A stretch of 64,000 nt of DNA from JAHEEM01 sp036396795 (GCA_036396795.1 DASWKF010000097.1:85161-149160), one strand, 5' to 3'. Counted from the first letter of the stretch, positions 33,440 through 42,488 are shown. Notes: generated by a model not told the origin, from the sequence alone. Numbers and translations: made by a program.

Positions 33440-34672
33440 CTACGGAGCGCGGCTGAGGACCACGGACCTCCGGTCCAGGATCCGGAGAGCTTCCTGCAAC
33501 TGCTTGTCGGTGTTCGGATCGACCGCATCCCCGGGGCCGGAATACTGGGTTCGCGGGTTCTCGGCGCGCACGACGACGTCCGGCTCTATGCCACGGCCGT
33601 TGACGGGCCGTCCGGAGGCCGTGAAATAGGTGGATGTCGTCAGCTTGATGGCGCGTCCCTGAGTCAGCGGCACTACCGTCTGGACGGATGCCTTGCCATA
33701 GGTTTGCTCGCCGACCACGGCAGCGCGGTCGTGCGCCTTCAGCGCGCCCGCGACGATCTCGGACGCCGATGCCGATCCGCCGTTGACGAGGACGACGAGC
33801 TCGATCTGCTCGAGCGAATCGCCCGCCTTGGCAAAACGCTCGAAGCGCGCATCCTGCGCGCGGCCGCTGCCGCGGACGATGAGGCCATGGCTCAAGAACG
33901 CGTCGGCGACAGCCACGGCGGCGTCGAGCACCCCACCGGGGTTGTTGCGCAGATCGAGAACCAAGCCGCGAAGCGGCTGGTCCACGCTCCCTTTGATTTG
34001 CTCAGTCGCGCGTATGAGGTCCTCGCCGGTCGAGTCGGAGAACCCGGTCAGCTTGACATAGCCCAAACCGTTCCCGAGATGCTCCCCCTTGACGGTCTGT
34101 ACGTAAATCGCCGAGCGGGTGAGCGCAAAACGCAAGGGGTGTTGTTGCCCCTGCCTGAACACGTCGACGGTGACTTCAGTGCCCGGAGCCCCGCGCATAC
34201 GGTTCACGGTCTCGGTCACGTTGTCGTGATTCACGGGGACGTCGTCGACGGACACGACCACGTCGCCGGGAAGGATACCGGCGCGTTGCGCCGGCGTGCC
34301 GTCCAACGGGGCAACGACCGTGACCTTGCCTTCCGCGACCGCAATGTCCAGGCCGATACCCGCGTAGTTCCCGGTCGCGCTGATCTGGATCTCCTCGTAC
34401 TCGTCGGGTGCCAGGTAGCGCGAATGCCGGTCGAGCTCGGCGATGATGCCGCGGATCGCGCTGTCGACGAGCCGCTCCTCGTCGATGACGTCGACGTACT
34501 CCCGTCTGACGTGATCGATCACGTCCGCCAAAAGCTCGAGATCGCTCGCCGTTTCGTCGGGCTGACCGTAGACCGCGTTACGCGCCGCCAGCACACCGCT
34601 GCCTATCGATACCGTGACCCCGAGGACGGCGCCGACCACGACAACCAGAATACATCTGACCTTAAACGACAT
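33440..34672 (-). CDS. ctpA: S41-family C-terminal processing peptidase
   Basis: A 410-residue periplasmic protease with an N-terminal membrane anchor or signal (residues 5-30), a PDZ domain (105-185, GIGLDIAVAEGKVTVVAPLDG and GDVVVSVDD) and the S41 catalytic core. The nucleophile is the Ser in VNGGSASASEIVAG and the general base the Lys in TYGKASVQ. CtpA-type enzymes trim peptidoglycan hydrolases and other envelope proteins. It follows envC, the classical context, 74 nt downstream. Confidence 0.95.
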   Translation of the reverse strand: MSFKVRCILVVVVGAVLGVTVSIGSGVLAARNAVYGQPDETASDLELLADVIDHVRREYVDVIDEERLVDSAIRGIIAELDRHSRYLAPDEYEEIQISATGNYAGIGLDIAVAEGKVTVVAPLDGTPAQRAGILPGDVVVSVDDVPVNHDNVTETVNRMRGAPGTEVTVDVFRQGQQHPLRFALTRSAIYVQTVKGEHLGNGLGYVKLTGFSDSTGEDLIRATEQIKGSVDQPLRGLVLDLRNNPGGVLDAAVAVADAFLSHGLIVRGSGRAQDARFERFAKAGDSLEQIELVVLVNGGSASASEIVAGALKAHDRAAVVGEQTYGKASVQTVVPLTQGRAIKLTTSTYFTASGRPVNGRGIEPDVVVRAENPRTQYSGPGDAVDPNTDKQLQEALRILDRRSVVLSRAP

Positions 34673-34746
34673 GGACGATTCGTCGACCCCTTAAGCGACG
34701 GTTTCGCACCTTAGCACAGGCATCGATTTGTGTGCATCTAGCCGCT

Positions 34747-35922
34747 TTACCTAACGGCCGGGCCGGAGCCCGGTTCGCTGGCCATCCAGGCGCGCGGATC
34801 CACGGGATCGCCGTCATGACGGATCTCGAAGTAGAGAGCCGCTCTCGCCTGTCCACCGGAATCGCCGACCTCTGCGATGACTTCACCCGCAACGACCCAG
34901 TCGCCCGACTCTTTCAGCAAGGCCTCGTTGTGGCCATAGAGACTCATGTAACCGTCACCGTGGTCGACGATCACGAGCAAGCCGAGGCCGGGCAGCCAAT
35001 CGGAATACACGACCCGGCCGTGGTAGATCGCTCGCACGGGGGTGCCGCTCGGTGCCGCGAGCTGCACACCGTTCCAGGTCATCTGTCCACCGGCGCGCGT
35101 TTCTCCATAGCCATTCAGGGCCGAGCCCGCGACGGGCCAGGCGAGGTTGCCCCGAATGCGCGCGAATGGTTCCTGGGAGTCGACCGGAAACGCCGCCAGC
35201 GCCGCCTCGATCTCAGCGACCAGCTCGGCGAGCCGTTGCTCCTCGTCTCTCAACCGGCCGATTTCCTCCTCAGAAGATTGGATGGCGTCATCCAGGCTCG
35301 CCACGGCGAGCCGGCGCTCGGCTCGCGCGCCCTCGAGCTCGGCGAGCTTGCGCTCCTGGGCCTGCTCCAGAGCCCCGAGCTCTTGCGCAACTCCTGCCGA
35401 CTCCGTAGCAAGCTCCGCCAAACGAGACAGCTCGCGAGAGACGTTATCGATACGGCGGCTCCGCTCCCGGTTGAAGTAATCGTAATACACCATCATTCGT
35501 CCCAGCCGCGCAGGGGATTCCTGATTCAGCAACAATTTCACGCCTTCTTGCCGGCCGTTCATATAGCTGGCGCGGACTTGGCGCGCGAGCGCGTCACGTT
35601 CCGCCGCCAACCGTTGTCGCGTCTGCGCCGATTCCTGCTGCAGCGCCGCGGCGCGAGCGGTCTGTTGCTGCAAATCCGCACGCAGCGCCCGCAGGGCCGA
35701 AGCAGCAGCGGCGATCTCGAGCTCGGCGCGTTTGAGGTCCTCGTAAACACGCTCGCGCTCTCCGTGCTCCCGTGCGAGGCGGCCCTGGATCGCGCCGATC
35801 TCATCGCGCACGACGTCGAGGGCTCGTTCCTCGTCACTCTGCGCGGCGGCGAGGGCTGCTCCGAGGCATGCCGCGGTGCCCAGCACTGCAACGACCCATC
35901 GTGATTTTGCGGGCGAGATCAT
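34747..35922 (-). CDS. envC: EnvC, murein hydrolase activator
   Basis: A 391-residue exported protein: signal peptide (1-28, ending ALAAAQS), a long coiled coil (about 30-250, with LRALRADLQQQTARAAALQQ) and a C-terminal LytM fold. In active M23 enzymes the first zinc histidine follows the HxGxD turn; here the region reads MTWNGVQLAAPSGTPV, so the zinc site is degenerate, as in E. coli EnvC. It should activate amidases AmiA/AmiB at the septum rather than cut murein itself. Divergent from yibN. Confidence 0.94.
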   Translation of the reverse strand: MISPAKSRWVVAVLGTAACLGAALAAAQSDEERALDVVRDEIGAIQGRLAREHGERERVYEDLKRAELEIAAAASALRALRADLQQQTARAAALQQESAQTRQRLAAERDALARQVRASYMNGRQEGVKLLLNQESPARLGRMMVYYDYFNRERSRRIDNVSRELSRLAELATESAGVAQELGALEQAQERKLAELEGARAERRLAVASLDDAIQSSEEEIGRLRDEEQRLAELVAEIEAALAAFPVDSQEPFARIRGNLAWPVAGSALNGYGETRAGGQMTWNGVQLAAPSGTPVRAIYHGRVVYSDWLPGLGLLVIVDHGDGYMSLYGHNEALLKESGDWVVAGEVIAEVGDSGGQARAALYFEIRHDGDPVDPRAWMASEPGSGPAVR

Positions 35923-35950
35923 GGGTCGCCCAGTCTACTCGATAGCACGC

Positions 35951-35978
35951 CTGGCGATCGCATGGCGGCTGCTATAAT
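35951..35978 (+). promoter_or_regulatory. Promoter of yibN-secB-gpsA
   Basis: CTGGCG (35951-35956), a 16-nt spacer and a perfect TATAAT (35973-35978). The predicted start is near 35985, with GGAG eight bases before the ATG at 36014. The -35 matches the consensus at only three positions. Confidence 0.55.
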
Positions 35979-36013
35979 TCCCGCTCTCGAGGTGCCTTGG
36001 CGGAGAGCATTGA

Positions 36014-36433
36014 ATGGACCAGCTGGCGGAGTTTGCGGGCAACCACGTGTTGTTGGTGCTGGGCCTGCTCGGATCGTTCGCTCTGGCCGTCGGCTACGAG
36101 CTGCGTCTCAAGGCCAGCGGTCTGACGCAAGTGTCGGCCGGCGAGGCCGTAAAGCTCATCAATAGATCCGCGATCGTTCTCGACATGCGCTCGCCGGAGG
36201 CCTACCGATCCGGTCACATCGTCAATGCCAAGAACATCTCGCTCGCCGAACTTCAGGCTGATCCCGACCAGCTCAACAAGAAGAAAAACAAGCTGCTCCT
36301 GACGGTATGTGAAACGGGTGCACAGGCGGGCAAAGCTGCGAATTTGCTTCGCCGCGCGGGTTTCGAAAATACTTTCAGCTTGCGCGGCGGCATCAGGGGT
36401 TGGCAATCGGAGAGTCTGCCGCTCGTAAAATAG
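36014..36433 (+). CDS. yibN: YibN-type membrane rhodanese
   Basis: A 139-residue protein: one N-terminal membrane helix (HVLLVLGLLGSFALAVGYEL), then a rhodanese domain with VLDMRSPEAYRSGHI and the active-site Cys in VCETGAQAGKAANLLRRAGF. YibN in E. coli interacts with the YidC insertase and is commonly encoded with secB. The grxC gene that usually sits between yibN and secB is missing here. Confidence 0.9.
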   Translation: MDQLAEFAGNHVLLVLGLLGSFALAVGYELRLKASGLTQVSAGEAVKLINRSAIVLDMRSPEAYRSGHIVNAKNISLAELQADPDQLNKKKNKLLLTVCETGAQAGKAANLLRRAGFENTFSLRGGIRGWQSESLPLVK

Positions 36434-36525
36434 GCGCGGCGGGGCTAGGCTGCGATACTTTGGCTTCCGATGCCACGCGAGCACGGAGGCCGATTCGTGC
36501 GCGCTTTTTCAATATTAGGACGGTT

Positions 36526-37014
36526 ATGGCAGACGAAAACCAGACGACCAGCAGGCAGGTGTTGCTCCAGAAGATCTATGTCAAGGATCTGTCTTTCGAA
36601 TCTCCGAGGACACCGGACGTGTTCTCGCGGGACGCCGCGCCGCAGACGCAGCTGAACATCCGCTCCAGCGCGCGAGAGGTGGCGCCGGATACACAGGAGG
36701 TGATGTTGACGCTCACCGTGGAAGCCAAGGACAAGGACCAGACGCTGTTCCTGATCGAGCTCGTGCAAGCCGGGCTATTCGTGATCAGGGGGTATAGCGA
36801 TCAAGAGCACCACATGTTGGTGGGCAGCTACTGCCCAGGATCGCTCTATCCATTCGCGCGAGAAGCGATCTCCGACATCGTCAGTCGCGGCGGCTTCCCG
36901 CAGCTGCTGTTGCAACCGATCAATTTCGATGCGCTCTACGCGCAGACCATGAAAGACCGCGCAGCCGGGAACGGCGGCGGGCAGGCGGCGGACCGGGCCG
37001 AGGACGCTCGCTGA
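36526..37014 (+). CDS. secB: SecB, protein-export chaperone
   Basis: A 162-residue tetrameric chaperone that keeps precursor proteins unfolded and hands them to SecA. VLLQKIYVKDLSFESPRTPD is the conserved N-terminal segment; the SecA-contacting and peptide-groove regions are represented by FLIELVQAGLF, HHMLVGSYCPGSLYPFAREA and GGFPQLLLQPINFDALY. ATG 36526 is chosen at the start of homology. The C-terminal tail is Gly/Ala-rich and acidic. It precedes gpsA by 40 nt. Confidence 0.97.
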   Translation: MADENQTTSRQVLLQKIYVKDLSFESPRTPDVFSRDAAPQTQLNIRSSAREVAPDTQEVMLTLTVEAKDKDQTLFLIELVQAGLFVIRGYSDQEHHMLVGSYCPGSLYPFAREAISDIVSRGGFPQLLLQPINFDALYAQTMKDRAAGNGGGQAADRAEDAR

Positions 37015-37054
37015 GTGTGTGCTCGAGCGGATCGAGCGCGGCCGCGCGTGTGAC

Positions 37055-38050
37055 ATGAGCGGTCGAATCGCTGTGCTCGGATCCGGCTCCTGGGGCACTG
37101 CCTTGGCCATTCAGTTCGCCAGAACCGGTCGCGAAACCATCATGTGGGGAATCGAGACCGACGAGATTCGCTCGATGGCCAAGGCGCGGCGGAACAAGAC
37201 CTACCTACCCAATGCGCCGTTTCCCGAGACACTGGAGCTCACCACCGAGCTGCACGAGGCCCTCGCCGACGCCGAGGACGTTCTGGTCGTCGTACCCAGC
37301 CACGCGTTCAGGGAGATGCTGCTGATGCTCAAGAGCTCGGCGGCGCCGCTCAGGCATCTGGCATGGGCGACCAAGGGCTTCGAGACCGACACCGGCCTTC
37401 TGCCGCATCAGGTCGCCGAGCAGGTGCTCGGCGAATCCATCGCGACGGCGGTGCTGTCTGGCCCGACTTTCGCGGCCGAGGTCGGCGCCGGCCTACCTAG
37501 CGCGATGACGATCGCATCCGCGGACGCGGCTTACGCCTTGCGGCTCGCGGAATCCGTCACGACCGACAACTTCCGGGCGTATACCTCCTCGGACATCACG
37601 GGGGTCGAGGTCGGTGGCGCGACAAAAAACGTCTTGGCGATCGGCGCCGGCATTTCCGACGGACTCGGCTTCGGCGCCAACACGCGCATCGCGCTGGTGA
37701 CGCGCGGGCTCACCGAGATGATGAGGCTCGGCGTGGCGCTCGGCGCCAACAAGGACACTTTCATGGGGCTCTCGGGGATGGGCGATCTGGTGCTGACCTG
37801 CACCGACGATCAGTCGCGGAATCGACGTTTCGGGCTGGCAATCGGCAAGGGCGCGAACCTCGAGGAAGCCCGCAACGCAATCGGCCAAGTCGTCGAGGGC
37901 TACTACGCGGCGCGCGCGGTACACCGAGTCTCAGCAGGCCTCGGCCTGGAGATGCCCATCGTCGAGGAAATCTACAAGGTCATCTACGAGGGAGCCAGCC
38001 CCCAGGACGCGGTCGTCGCCTTGATGCGCCGGCCGGTCACGCCGGAATGA
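37055..38050 (+). CDS. gpsA: Glycerol-3-phosphate dehydrogenase [NAD(P)+]
   Basis: A 331-residue enzyme reducing dihydroxyacetone phosphate to sn-glycerol-3-phosphate for phospholipid synthesis. N-terminal Rossmann motif VLGSGSWGTALA, the central HAFREMLLML/ATKGFE region, VLSGPTFAAEV and the catalytic lysine-containing GGATKNVLAIGAG are all present. Its product feeds the PlsC-type acyltransferase encoded near 50 kb. ATG 37055 is preferred; in-frame codons to 37019 are not conserved. Confidence 0.97.
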   Translation: MSGRIAVLGSGSWGTALAIQFARTGRETIMWGIETDEIRSMAKARRNKTYLPNAPFPETLELTTELHEALADAEDVLVVVPSHAFREMLLMLKSSAAPLRHLAWATKGFETDTGLLPHQVAEQVLGESIATAVLSGPTFAAEVGAGLPSAMTIASADAAYALRLAESVTTDNFRAYTSSDITGVEVGGATKNVLAIGAGISDGLGFGANTRIALVTRGLTEMMRLGVALGANKDTFMGLSGMGDLVLTCTDDQSRNRRFGLAIGKGANLEEARNAIGQVVEGYYAARAVHRVSAGLGLEMPIVEEIYKVIYEGASPQDAVVALMRRPVTPE

Positions 38051-38063
38051 CGGCCGGGCTGCG

Positions 38064-38528
38064 TCAGCTTCCGCCTTCGAACCCCTGTTGCCGCCAAGCT
38101 TCATAGAGCACGACGGCCGCGGCATTGGCGAGATTCAGGCTGCGGTTTCCCGGCCGCATCGGCAGTCTCAGGATCGCCGATCGCGGCATTGATTCCAGCA
38201 CTTCGCTCGGCAGCCCGCGGGTCTCCGGGCCCATCAAGAACGCGTCCCCTGCGGCAAACCGCTCCTCGTGGAGGAACCTGTCTCCCTTGGTGCTCAGCGC
38301 GAACACGCGCAGCGCGCCGATCCGCTCCAAACAGCTCACCAAATCCTCATGCTGCGACACCGAAGCCAGCTCCCGGTAGTCCAGGCCGGCGCGCCGCAGG
38401 CGGGGTTCGTCCATCGTGAAGCCGAGCGGCCTGACCAGATGCAGGCTCGCCCCGACGTTGGCGCAAAGACGGATGATGTTGCCGGTGTTCGGCGGAATCT
38501 CGGGCTCATACAGGATCAGCGAGAACAC
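38064..38528 (-). CDS. trmL: TrmL, tRNA wobble (cytidine/uridine-2'-O)-methyltransferase
   Basis: A 154-residue SPOUT-class enzyme methylating the wobble ribose of tRNA-Leu species. Motif 1 EPEIPPNTGNIIRLCANVG, motif 2 FLMGPETRGLP and the knot motif MRPGNRSLNLANAAAVVLYEAWRQ are intact, and the size matches E. coli TrmL (157). It starts with GTG and converges on gpsA with a 13-nt gap. Confidence 0.95.
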   Translation of the reverse strand: MFSLILYEPEIPPNTGNIIRLCANVGASLHLVRPLGFTMDEPRLRRAGLDYRELASVSQHEDLVSCLERIGALRVFALSTKGDRFLHEERFAAGDAFLMGPETRGLPSEVLESMPRSAILRLPMRPGNRSLNLANAAAVVLYEAWRQQGFEGGS

Positions 38529-38665
38529 ACCGGGCTCCAGCGGTGAAACAACCGGCGCATCATGTTAGCACCCGCGATCGAAGCATCGCCGCCCGTGCTC
38601 GAGAGCTATGGCTCTCGAGTCGGCCGTCCGACATAATGAAGCGGCGCAATGCCGATCCCTTGGAC

Positions 38666-39598
38666 ATGACCGACCCTCTCGCAGTCAGCTTTTGCGGACT
38701 GGACTTGAGCTCTCCCGTCATTCTGCTCTCCGGCTGCGTGGGCTTCGGCGAGGAATACACGCGCGTCGACGGCTTCAGCAACCGCGACGCCGGTGCCGTC
38801 GTGCTCAAAGGCGCCTACCTGAAACCGCGCCTGGGCAACCGGCCGCATCGAATCTGGGAAACGCCGGCCGGCATGCTAAACGCGATCGGCCTGCAAAATC
38901 CAGGCGTCGACGCGATCGTCGACGAGATCTTACCGAACTTGGATTTCTCCGAGACTCGATTTTTCGCCAACGTCTGCGGTTCGACGATCGAGGAGTACGC
39001 CGAGGTCACGCGACGCTTCGACGACTCCGCGATCGACGCCATGGAGATCAACATCTCTTGCCCCAACGTCAAGCAGGGCGGCGTCGAGTTCGGCAACAAC
39101 CCTGAGATGTCGGGCAGGGTCGTTGCAGCGTGCAGGTCCGTCACGACCAAGCCCTTGATCGCCAAGCTGTCGCCGAACCAAACCGATATCGCGGCCAACG
39201 CCAGAGCCTGCATGGACGCGGGGGCGGATGCGCTCTCCGTGATCAATACCGTCATGGGCATGGCGATCGATACGGAATCCCGCCGACCCATCCTTGGCAA
39301 CGGCAGCGGCGGCGTGTCCGGACCGGCGATACGTCCGATCGCGCTATACAAGGTTCACGAGGTATACCGGGAGGCCGGCCCGCGCGGCATCCCGATCATC
39401 GGTCAGGGCGGCATCGTTACCGCCAACGACGCGATCGAGTTCCTGCTCGCCGGCGCGACGGCGGTCGGCGTGGGCACCGCGCTCTTCTACGATCCGCTCG
39501 CCGCGAAAAAGATCAACGCGGGCATTGCCGACTATCTACGTCGGCACTCGCTCGGCTCAATCGTCGAGCTCGTCGGGCAATTGCGGTCACCCGACTGA
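38666..39598 (+). CDS. pyrD: Dihydroorotate dehydrogenase, class 1B catalytic subunit
   Basis: A 310-residue FMN TIM-barrel enzyme. The catalytic cysteine lies in NISCPNVKQGG, the class 1B signature (class 2 uses serine), and the sequence also has MAIDTESRRPILGNGSGGVSGPAI and GQGGIVTANDAIEFLLAGA. There is no N-terminal membrane helix, consistent with class 1. Class 1B enzymes normally pair with PyrK, and no pyrK is adjacent. ATG 38666 starts the homology; ATG 38636 is in frame upstream. Confidence 0.88.
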   Translation: MTDPLAVSFCGLDLSSPVILLSGCVGFGEEYTRVDGFSNRDAGAVVLKGAYLKPRLGNRPHRIWETPAGMLNAIGLQNPGVDAIVDEILPNLDFSETRFFANVCGSTIEEYAEVTRRFDDSAIDAMEINISCPNVKQGGVEFGNNPEMSGRVVAACRSVTTKPLIAKLSPNQTDIAANARACMDAGADALSVINTVMGMAIDTESRRPILGNGSGGVSGPAIRPIALYKVHEVYREAGPRGIPIIGQGGIVTANDAIEFLLAGATAVGVGTALFYDPLAAKKINAGIADYLRRHSLGSIVELVGQLRSPD

Positions 39599-39603
39599 GC
39601 GCA

Positions 39604-40638
39604 TCAGCGCAGGTGCAACTCCAGGACGTCGCGATCGCGGACCAGGTGCTCAGGCCCGACCTGTTGCCCGTCGAAGACTCCGCTACCCCAGGCGCGCGCG
39701 TACTTCAGAGATCCGGCGAAGTCCTTGTGCACGAGCCGCGCGACGTCGAGCACGCTCGCGCCGCTGCGCAACGTGAAGGGTCTGGCCATTTCCGCCTGCT
39801 TACCCGGCGTCTTCGTATAAACCCGCAGGAGCTTCAAACCCTCGAAGAGCAGTCGCCCGATTCGATCCAGCCCCGCTCTCGTGGGCACCGACGCGGCGGT
39901 CGCTGGGAAGCTCACCCCCGCAAGCTCGCGTAGCGCGTCGATCGCGTCCGGATCGGGGTCGAGATCGGTCTTGTTGCCGACCAGCAAGGTAGGCAGATAG
40001 ATCCTAAAAGGGTCGAGCGCCTCCTCATCGGCCTGGGTGCCCGGCGGCTCCAGCGTCGCGAAACCAGGCCAGGCAGCCGTCAGACTCACACGTTTCTCGT
40101 CGAGCTTGGCGAGGATCGCGCCTACGTGGTCCGTGCAGGCTGGATCGGAGATGTCGACGACGAGCAAGGCGGCATCGGCCGGCTGCAGCGCGTTGCCGTA
40201 CCAGCTCTCGATGAAATCGGCATTCACCGGAGGCAGGTCGACGAGCTGTAGATAGATATCCTCGTACGGCAGCATGCCCGGCAACGGCTCGTGCGTCGTG
40301 TAGGGATACGGACCGATCTCGGCTTTGGAGCCGGTCAATGCCGCGTGCAGGCTCGACTTCCCGGCATTGGTCGGGCCGATCAACGCGATCTGCGCGGCAC
40401 CTTCCGGCCGGATCGAGTGGACGGGTCCGCCGCGGCTCGCGGCTTTTCTGGGGCTCGCGATCTCATCGGACAACTGCTTGATGCGGCTCTTGATATCCGC
40501 CTGCAGATGCTCGGTGCCCTTGTGCTTGGGGATCGTTCGCAGCATTTCCTTGAGACAGCTGAGACGATCCCGCTCGTCGCGGGCTTCGCGGAAGGCCTGC
40601 TCGGCCTTCTTGTACTCCGGACTTAAGTTGGCTGGCAT
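39604..40638 (-). CDS. TGS-domain DRG/Obg-like GTPase
   Basis: A 344-residue protein: a helical N-terminal region (EYKKAEQAFREARDERDRLSCL), a GTPase domain with G1 GPTNAGKSS, G3-like VDLPPV and G4 VGNKTDLD, and a C-terminal TGS domain (about residues 270-344, RVYTKTPGK and GASVLDVARLVHKDF). This DRG-like type is usual in Archaea and scattered in Bacteria; its role is probably ribosome-associated. It converges on pyrD with a 5-nt gap. Confidence 0.86.
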   Translation of the reverse strand: MPANLSPEYKKAEQAFREARDERDRLSCLKEMLRTIPKHKGTEHLQADIKSRIKQLSDEIASPRKAASRGGPVHSIRPEGAAQIALIGPTNAGKSSLHAALTGSKAEIGPYPYTTHEPLPGMLPYEDIYLQLVDLPPVNADFIESWYGNALQPADAALLVVDISDPACTDHVGAILAKLDEKRVSLTAAWPGFATLEPPGTQADEEALDPFRIYLPTLLVGNKTDLDPDPDAIDALRELAGVSFPATAASVPTRAGLDRIGRLLFEGLKLLRVYTKTPGKQAEMARPFTLRSGASVLDVARLVHKDFAGSLKYARAWGSGVFDGQQVGPEHLVRDRDVLELHLR

Positions 40639-40744
40639 CGATTACCTTTGGAAGTATTATGCATGACTGCAATGGCGGCCGACTTGCCCGGCGGCGGCTA
40701 CTCGTGTATCAGGTCACCGTGGAATTCCACCGGGCCGACGCGAT

Positions 40745-41530
40745 TTGAACATCCACCCGACAGCGATTGTGTCCGACGGTGCGGAGGTATCCGCGCAGGC
40801 AACGGTTGGGCCCTACAGCGTGATCGCGGGAAAAGTCAGAATAGGCGCGCATACCGTCATCGAGTCGCACGTACGCATCGGCGGGGACTTCGGAGAGGTG
40901 TGCATCGGCGCTCACAACTACATCCAGAGCGGAGCCACCTTGGGCGGTCCTCCACAAGACTGGAGCTACCAGGGCGCGCAAACGAAGCTCGAAATCGGGG
41001 ATCACAACCGGATCGGCGAAGGCGCGTCGGTGAATCTCGGCAGCGCCAAGGGCGGCGGCGTCACTCGAATCGGCAACGATACCTTCATCATGGCTTCGAG
41101 CCACGTCGGTCACGACTGTCAGATCGGCAACGGTGTCGTGCTGACGAACCTCGTGCAGCTCGCGGGACACGTGGTCGTCGAGGACAAGTGCATCGTCTCC
41201 GGTCTGGCCGCGGCGACACAGTTCGTGCGGCTCGGCCGGCTGAGCTTTGTCGCCGCCGGCGCGATCGCCAACAAGGACATCCTTCCTTATGCGATGGCGG
41301 AAGGGCATTGGGCCGTGCCGAGAGCGACAAACAAAGTCGGCCTGAAGCGCGCAGGCTTTTCCGCCGCCGAGATCAGAGAAGTCGACCAGGCGCTGCGGCT
41401 GTTGCTCGACCGTGCGCTTCCGGTATCGGAGGCGCTATCGCGTATCTCGGCGTGGGCGTCGAAGAGCCCGGCGATCGAGCATCTGCTGGAGTTCGTCACG
41501 GCGTCCGAGAGAGGCATCGCGCGACCGTGA
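40745..41530 (+). CDS. lpxA: LpxA-like acyl-ACP:UDP-sugar O-acyltransferase (divergent)
   Basis: A 261-residue left-handed beta-helix acyltransferase with repeated hexapeptides and the LpxA order IHPTAIVSDGAEV, GPYSVI, PPQDWSYQGAQTKLEIGD and IMASSHVGHDCQIGNGVV, retaining both active-site histidines of the HxxHDC segment, plus LAGHVVVED. The usual IRE--T and HQF motifs read IGEGASV and TQF, so it is divergent. It should acylate a UDP-GlcNAc-type sugar for lipid A. Start TTG 40745. No fabZ, lpxD or lpxB is adjacent; the next gene is an oxidoreductase overlapping by 4 nt. Confidence 0.75.
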   Translation: MNIHPTAIVSDGAEVSAQATVGPYSVIAGKVRIGAHTVIESHVRIGGDFGEVCIGAHNYIQSGATLGGPPQDWSYQGAQTKLEIGDHNRIGEGASVNLGSAKGGGVTRIGNDTFIMASSHVGHDCQIGNGVVLTNLVQLAGHVVVEDKCIVSGLAAATQFVRLGRLSFVAAGAIANKDILPYAMAEGHWAVPRATNKVGLKRAGFSAAEIREVDQALRLLLDRALPVSEALSRISAWASKSPAIEHLLEFVTASERGIARP

Positions 41531-42468
41531 CCGCACTCAAGGTTGGCGTCATCGGCGTCGGCTATCTGGGCCGTTTCCACGCTCAGAAGTACCTCGCGAT
41601 TGCCGGCGTCGAGCTCGTCGGCGTTTGCGACGTTCGTGCCGCCACCGGCCGCGCCGTCGCGCGCGAGTGCGGCGTCGAATTTTTCGGCGACGCCAGAGAT
41701 CTGTTCGGCCGCGTGGACGCGGTCACGATCGCGACGACCACGGCCGCTCATTTCGGGCTTGCGAAGACGTTTCTCGAGCACGGCGTGCACGTGCTGGTCG
41801 AGAAGCCCATGACCACCTCGAGCGCTCAGGGTCGTGAGCTCACCGCGCTCGCCGAGCGGGCCGGCCTGACGTTGCAAGTCGGGCACGTCGAGCGCTTCAA
41901 TCCGGCGCTGCTGGCGGCGCTGGATAAGCTCGGCGCAGCGCGATTCATCGAATGCCACCGGCTCACGCCGTTCAGGGCGCGCGGCGCCGACGTCAACGTG
42001 GTATTGGACCTCATGATTCACGATCTCGACGTCATCTTGTCGCTCATCGCGGGGAGCGTCGTCAGCGTATCCGCCGTCGGCATCCCCGTGTTGACGAACG
42101 ATATCGATATCGCAAACGCGCGGATCGAGTTCGATACAGGCGCGATCGCCAACGTCACGGCCTCGAGGGTGTCGATGAGCGCCCAGCGCAAGTTCCGCGT
42201 GTTTCAGCGCAACCAGTATCTTTCCATCGACTTCGACAAGGGCAACGTGCAGCTCGTCACGCATCAAGCAGCCTCGGACGAGCGCGAAGCCAGCCTCGAT
42301 GAGCAGAACTGGAGCCTGGAGAAAGGCGACGCCCTGCTCGCCGAGGTCACGGCCTTCGTCGAATCCGTGCGTGACCATCTGCCTTGCCGCGTTGGTGGCA
42401 GTGACGGCGTGGCTGCGCTGGAGCTCGCCGAGAGCATCGTCGCCGAGATCGAGCGGCGCGATTTCTAG
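41527..42468 (+). CDS. Gfo/Idh/MocA family oxidoreductase
   Basis: A 313-residue NAD(P)-dependent sugar oxidoreductase. The Rossmann motif GVIGVGYLGRFHAQ opens the protein; HVLVEKPMTTS carries the family catalytic EKP lysine; VGHVERFNPA and VVLDLMIHDLDVILSL are also characteristic. GTG 41527 overlaps the lpxA-like stop as GTGA. GnnA, which oxidises UDP-GlcNAc at C3 before amination to UDP-GlcNAc3N, belongs to the same superfamily and is encoded next to lpxA in some bacteria; whether this gene does that is inference, since no GnnB aminotransferase is adjacent. Confidence 0.85.
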   Translation: MTALKVGVIGVGYLGRFHAQKYLAIAGVELVGVCDVRAATGRAVARECGVEFFGDARDLFGRVDAVTIATTTAAHFGLAKTFLEHGVHVLVEKPMTTSSAQGRELTALAERAGLTLQVGHVERFNPALLAALDKLGAARFIECHRLTPFRARGADVNVVLDLMIHDLDVILSLIAGSVVSVSAVGIPVLTNDIDIANARIEFDTGAIANVTASRVSMSAQRKFRVFQRNQYLSIDFDKGNVQLVTHQAASDEREASLDEQNWSLEKGDALLAEVTAFVESVRDHLPCRVGGSDGVAALELAESIVAEIERRDF

Positions 42469-42488
42469 CCGCTGAGCCGAGTTCTTTC

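Noticed and set aside
40648..41526. Open frame preceding the Gfo/Idh/MocA gene
   Set aside because: It is an out-of-frame shadow of the lpxA-like gene; oxidoreductase homology starts at the GTGA overlap.
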